This document shows positions 62,076 through 64,000 of a stretch of DNA of 64,000 bases, piece after piece (the stretch's first letter is position 1; every line of letters begins with the position of its first letter). Location: contig CAVUKI010000001.1 in the NCBI GenBank assembly GCA_963741995.1, forward strand, positions 930,001-994,000, in the 5' to 3' direction. The notes under the pieces were generated by a model. That model was not told where the DNA came from. It searched no databases and saw only the letters and a program-made list of their open reading frames with translations. The DNA is from Bog-473 sp963741995. Its GTDB lineage: Bacteria > Actinomycetota > Acidimicrobiia > Acidimicrobiales > RAAP-2. A program made the translations under genes and the position numbers.

Positions 62076-63068
62076 TCAAGAGTCGGCGGCCGGCGGGCCG
62101 GCGTCCGGCTGGTTCCACTCGATCCATCCAGAGCCGGTTCGGCCGTCGTCGGCCCTGCACCGCACCATCGCCCGGGGGAAGCGGCTGATGCGGCCGTCCT
62201 CGTCGTTGCGGAGCAACACCGGCCCGAAGGCCACCGGCGTCACCTCGAGGCCGAGCGCCTTGACGGCGTCGTCCGAGCCGGCGGTGATCTCGATCCGTGC
62301 TCTGGATGGGAAGCCGTGGTCGCCCAGATCCTCGGTCACGGTGAGCGCCGTGGCGGGATGGACCTCGCCCGGCCTCTGGATATATCCAAAGAAGACGGGC
62401 ACGCCGACGTTCATCCGGATGTCGGCCAGGTGGACCCGGGTGCCGTCGTCGAGACGCAGCGAGCACCAGCACCATCCAAAGGCCCACCAGTCGCGTACGC
62501 CCCACGAGTGGTCGCGCTGGCCCTGCCCGTCAATCGTGAACGTTTCGCCGTCGACCGTGACGGTGCCGGTCACCAGGCAAGGGATCTCGTAGCGCGTCGT
62601 GAGGTCGTAGTGGTAGGGGACGCCGTCGGTCGTCCAGGTGAGATTTAGGTCCAGACGCGCCGCAGGACCGGTCTGCTCGCCCGACGTGTACACGGCCTCT
62701 GGCGGGTCGATGAAGTTGGCGGGCGCGCTGGCCGCCAGGCGGAACGATTCGAGTGGGCGCACGAGTTCGATTTCAATCCGCTGGTCAGCGGTGTCGTCAG
62801 GGCCGATAGACGCCTCTGAAACCAAGCCGTCGCCGGGCGGGACCGGGGCCCGGTAGTCGACTGAGCAGAGGCCGGGACGGTCCGGCCACACGATCCAGGT
62901 CGTCCACCACGCCACCTGGCGGTTGGGGTAGAGGCCGAGCCGGAGCCAGCCACCCATGGAGCCGTCGGCGCGGACGAAGTCGCAGTAATAGGACTCGTTC
63001 CACAGGCCCTCACCGTCGGGCCTGTGGCGGGCTTCGTCGTCTGGCAGGACGACGTGCTCCCCCGTCAC
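62076..63068 (-). CDS. DUF7064/hydroxyneurosporene synthase-like protein
   Basis: 330 residues from GTG 63068, which overlaps the preceding stop (GTGA). Two beta-rich halves; 'GQGQRDHSWGVRDWWAFGWCWCSLRLDDG' in the second half (residues ~180-208) has the conserved 'HSWG.R.W' of CrtC-like lipocalin folds (carotenoid hydratase, AttH). A lipid- or terpenoid-binding or -hydrating role is possible. Co-transcribed with the CMD-like and VOC genes. Confidence 0.75.
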   Translation of the reverse strand: MTGEHVVLPDDEARHRPDGEGLWNESYYCDFVRADGSMGGWLRLGLYPNRQVAWWTTWIVWPDRPGLCSVDYRAPVPPGDGLVSEASIGPDDTADQRIEIELVRPLESFRLAASAPANFIDPPEAVYTSGEQTGPAARLDLNLTWTTDGVPYHYDLTTRYEIPCLVTGTVTVDGETFTIDGQGQRDHSWGVRDWWAFGWCWCSLRLDDGTRVHLADIRMNVGVPVFFGYIQRPGEVHPATALTVTEDLGDHGFPSRARIEITAGSDDAVKALGLEVTPVAFGPVLLRNDEDGRISRFPRAMVRCRADDGRTGSGWIEWNQPDAGPPAADS

Positions 63069-63703
63069 CGATTGGGTCCCGGATGCATGGCGGAGGAACC
63101 TACTGGGCCTGGCACCTCGACGATGGGATCGTCGCGATCGTCGAACTCGGTGCGAAGGGCCTTCGACATCACGGCGTGCTGGAAGTACAGGGTCGTGATG
63201 TAGGTGAGCTCGAGGATGGCGACCTCATGGAGGTGGCGTTGCAGCTCGGCGAACAGCGCGTCGGGGACGCGGCCATGGTCGTAGACGAGGCAGTCGGTGT
63301 AGGCGAGGACGGCCCGTTCGGCCGCGTTGTAGGTGCCCTCGGGGGCGACGCTCCACGCCGGGATGTGCGTGATCTGCTCCTCGGGCATGCCGAGCTCGCG
63401 CATGGACTTGGCGTGCTGGCTGAAGACGAACTGGCTCGATGCGGCGTAGCCGGCCCGTATCTGGCCGAGCTCGCGCAGCGTGGGGTCGAGCACCCGTGTG
63501 GGCGATTGGTAGAGCCCGAACCCTTTGACGCAATGGTCGAGGATGTCGGGGCTGAGGGCGAACACGGTCCACCAGTCGCCGGTGGTGCCGTCCCAGCGGC
63601 CCGGTTCGGCCACGGGGTCGCGGCCCTCGAAGAGCCACTCGTACATGGTGGTGACGATGGGGGCGGTGGCTTCGTCCTTGGGGACCTGGCGGAGGCGGGG
63701 CAC
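63065..63703 (-). CDS. carboxymuconolactone decarboxylase-family protein
   Basis: 212 residues if GTG 63703 is the start ('VPRLRQVPKDEATAPIVTTMYEW'). 'LDPTLRELGQIRAGYAASSQFVFSQHAKSMRELG' in style is the CMD core (residues ~60-95) and 'YNAAERAVLAYTDCLVYDHG' the second helix. The CxxC of AhpD is replaced (SQFVFSQH), so peroxidase activity is unlikely. Its stop overlaps the DUF7064-like start and it lies 17 bases behind the VOC gene. Confidence 0.85.
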   Translation of the reverse strand: MPRLRQVPKDEATAPIVTTMYEWLFEGRDPVAEPGRWDGTTGDWWTVFALSPDILDHCVKGFGLYQSPTRVLDPTLRELGQIRAGYAASSQFVFSQHAKSMRELGMPEEQITHIPAWSVAPEGTYNAAERAVLAYTDCLVYDHGRVPDALFAELQRHLHEVAILELTYITTLYFQHAVMSKALRTEFDDRDDPIVEVPGPVGSSAMHPGPNR

Positions 63704-63720
63704 GGGCCGGCCGGGGCCGA

Positions 63721-64000
63721 TCAGGCCCGGACGGGCTCGGCGGCCAGCTCCGGCTCGGCGGCCAGGTGGACGTCCTTCGCCTTCGCCTTCGCCGGCGCAT
63801 GCGCCACGTCGGATGGGGTAAAGGCGCGCATCCAGCAGGCGAACTCCAGCAGAATGCCGTCGGGATCCTGGAAGTAGATGCTGCGCACGAAGACGCCGGG
63901 GTGCAGCGCGTCGCTGATGCCCCATTCGGAGTCGTCGTGGTTGGCGACGTCGGTGCAGTCGATCCCGGCGGCAGTCAGGCGATCGCGATACTCCTCCATC
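63721..64000 (-). CDS. VOC-family protein, C-terminal part (5' end outside window)
   Basis: About 93 residues remain to the stop at 63721. 'GIDCTDVANHDDSEWGISDALHP' and 'SIYFQDPDGILLEFACW' are the second half of a VOC (glyoxalase/dioxygenase-like) module. The frame is open to the window edge, so the start lies right of it. An Ala/Glu/Pro/Lys tail ('APAKAKAKDV', 'AAEPELAAEPVRA') ends it. Upstream gene of a three-gene run. Confidence 0.85.
   Translation of the reverse strand, partial: MEEYRDRLTAAGIDCTDVANHDDSEWGISDALHPGVFVRSIYFQDPDGILLEFACWMRAFTPSDVAHAPAKAKAKDVHLAAEPELAAEPVRA

Overview
The window is very GC-rich DNA packed with short-spaced, often overlapping genes on both strands. Several things point to an actinobacterium, most probably of the class Acidimicrobiia or a relative: many F420/flavin luciferase-like oxidoreductases, CYP125-like cytochromes P450, paired acyl-CoA dehydrogenases, a biotin synthase with its small partner BsaP, a DUF222-HNH protein, and two secreted proteins with 42-residue 'SDGG' repeats. 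This placement is inference from gene content. No rRNA, tRNA, CRISPR array, integrase or transposase was seen.

Layout. 1-1773: end of a two-subunit acyl-CoA dehydrogenase locus. 1796-6343: a zinc peptidase-like protein, a small membrane protein and a large cyclase-ATPase signalling protein. 6475-9729: P450 plus two luciferase-like oxidoreductases in one operon. 9976-12760: TetR, 3-hydroxyisobutyrate dehydrogenase-like and phytanoyl-CoA dioxygenase-like operon, divergent from a carboxymuconolactone-decarboxylase-like gene. 13756-15653: an Anbu-type protease and a glutaminase. 15663-17852: a palindromic operator, a protein with three fused SRPBCC/AHSA1 domains, an ArsR regulator and another SRPBCC protein. 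18024-23126: a five-gene operon matching in content the mycobacterial igr set for steroid side-chain removal (fadE29, chsH2, fadE28, chsH1, ltp2). 24084-33754: two acyl-CoA synthetases, one luciferase-like oxidoreductase, a P-loop kinase and two repeat-bearing secreted proteins. 33961-38889: small unknowns, an aldolase-type protein, an SRPBCC protein, a PaiB-like flavoprotein and a third acyl-CoA synthetase. 38990-46934: an acyl-CoA dehydrogenase, an archaeal-type riboflavin synthase and the biotin genes bioA-bioF-bioD and bsaP-bioB, with an HNH gene between the two blocks. 46991-52992: acyl-CoA dehydrogenase, lipoprotein, VOC protein, and a TetR/drug-exporter pair around a clear palindrome. 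53026-59473: a minus-strand run of adenine methylase, PPK2, luciferase-like oxidoreductase, amidase, cupin and P450. 59520-64000: methyltransferase, membrane protein, AIM24 protein, then a minus-strand VOC, carboxymuconolactone-decarboxylase-like and DUF7064-like run cut by the window edge.

How the parts fit. P450, acyl-CoA synthetases, paired dehydrogenases, MaoC hydratases and the Ltp2 aldolase together make a plausible pathway that oxidises, activates and shortens a steroid-like side chain. Four copies of a KstR-like palindrome (core AACGTGTT, or AACACGTT on the other strand) stand in front of exactly these genes, so they look like one regulon. The biotin block is a second coherent module.

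Seven genes are interrupted by what look like single-base frameshifts. They may be sequencing or assembly errors, because the affected proteins are otherwise intact and sit in conserved operons. Short tandem repeats with units that are multiples of three recur inside coding regions, mostly at alanine- or glycine-rich protein ends.
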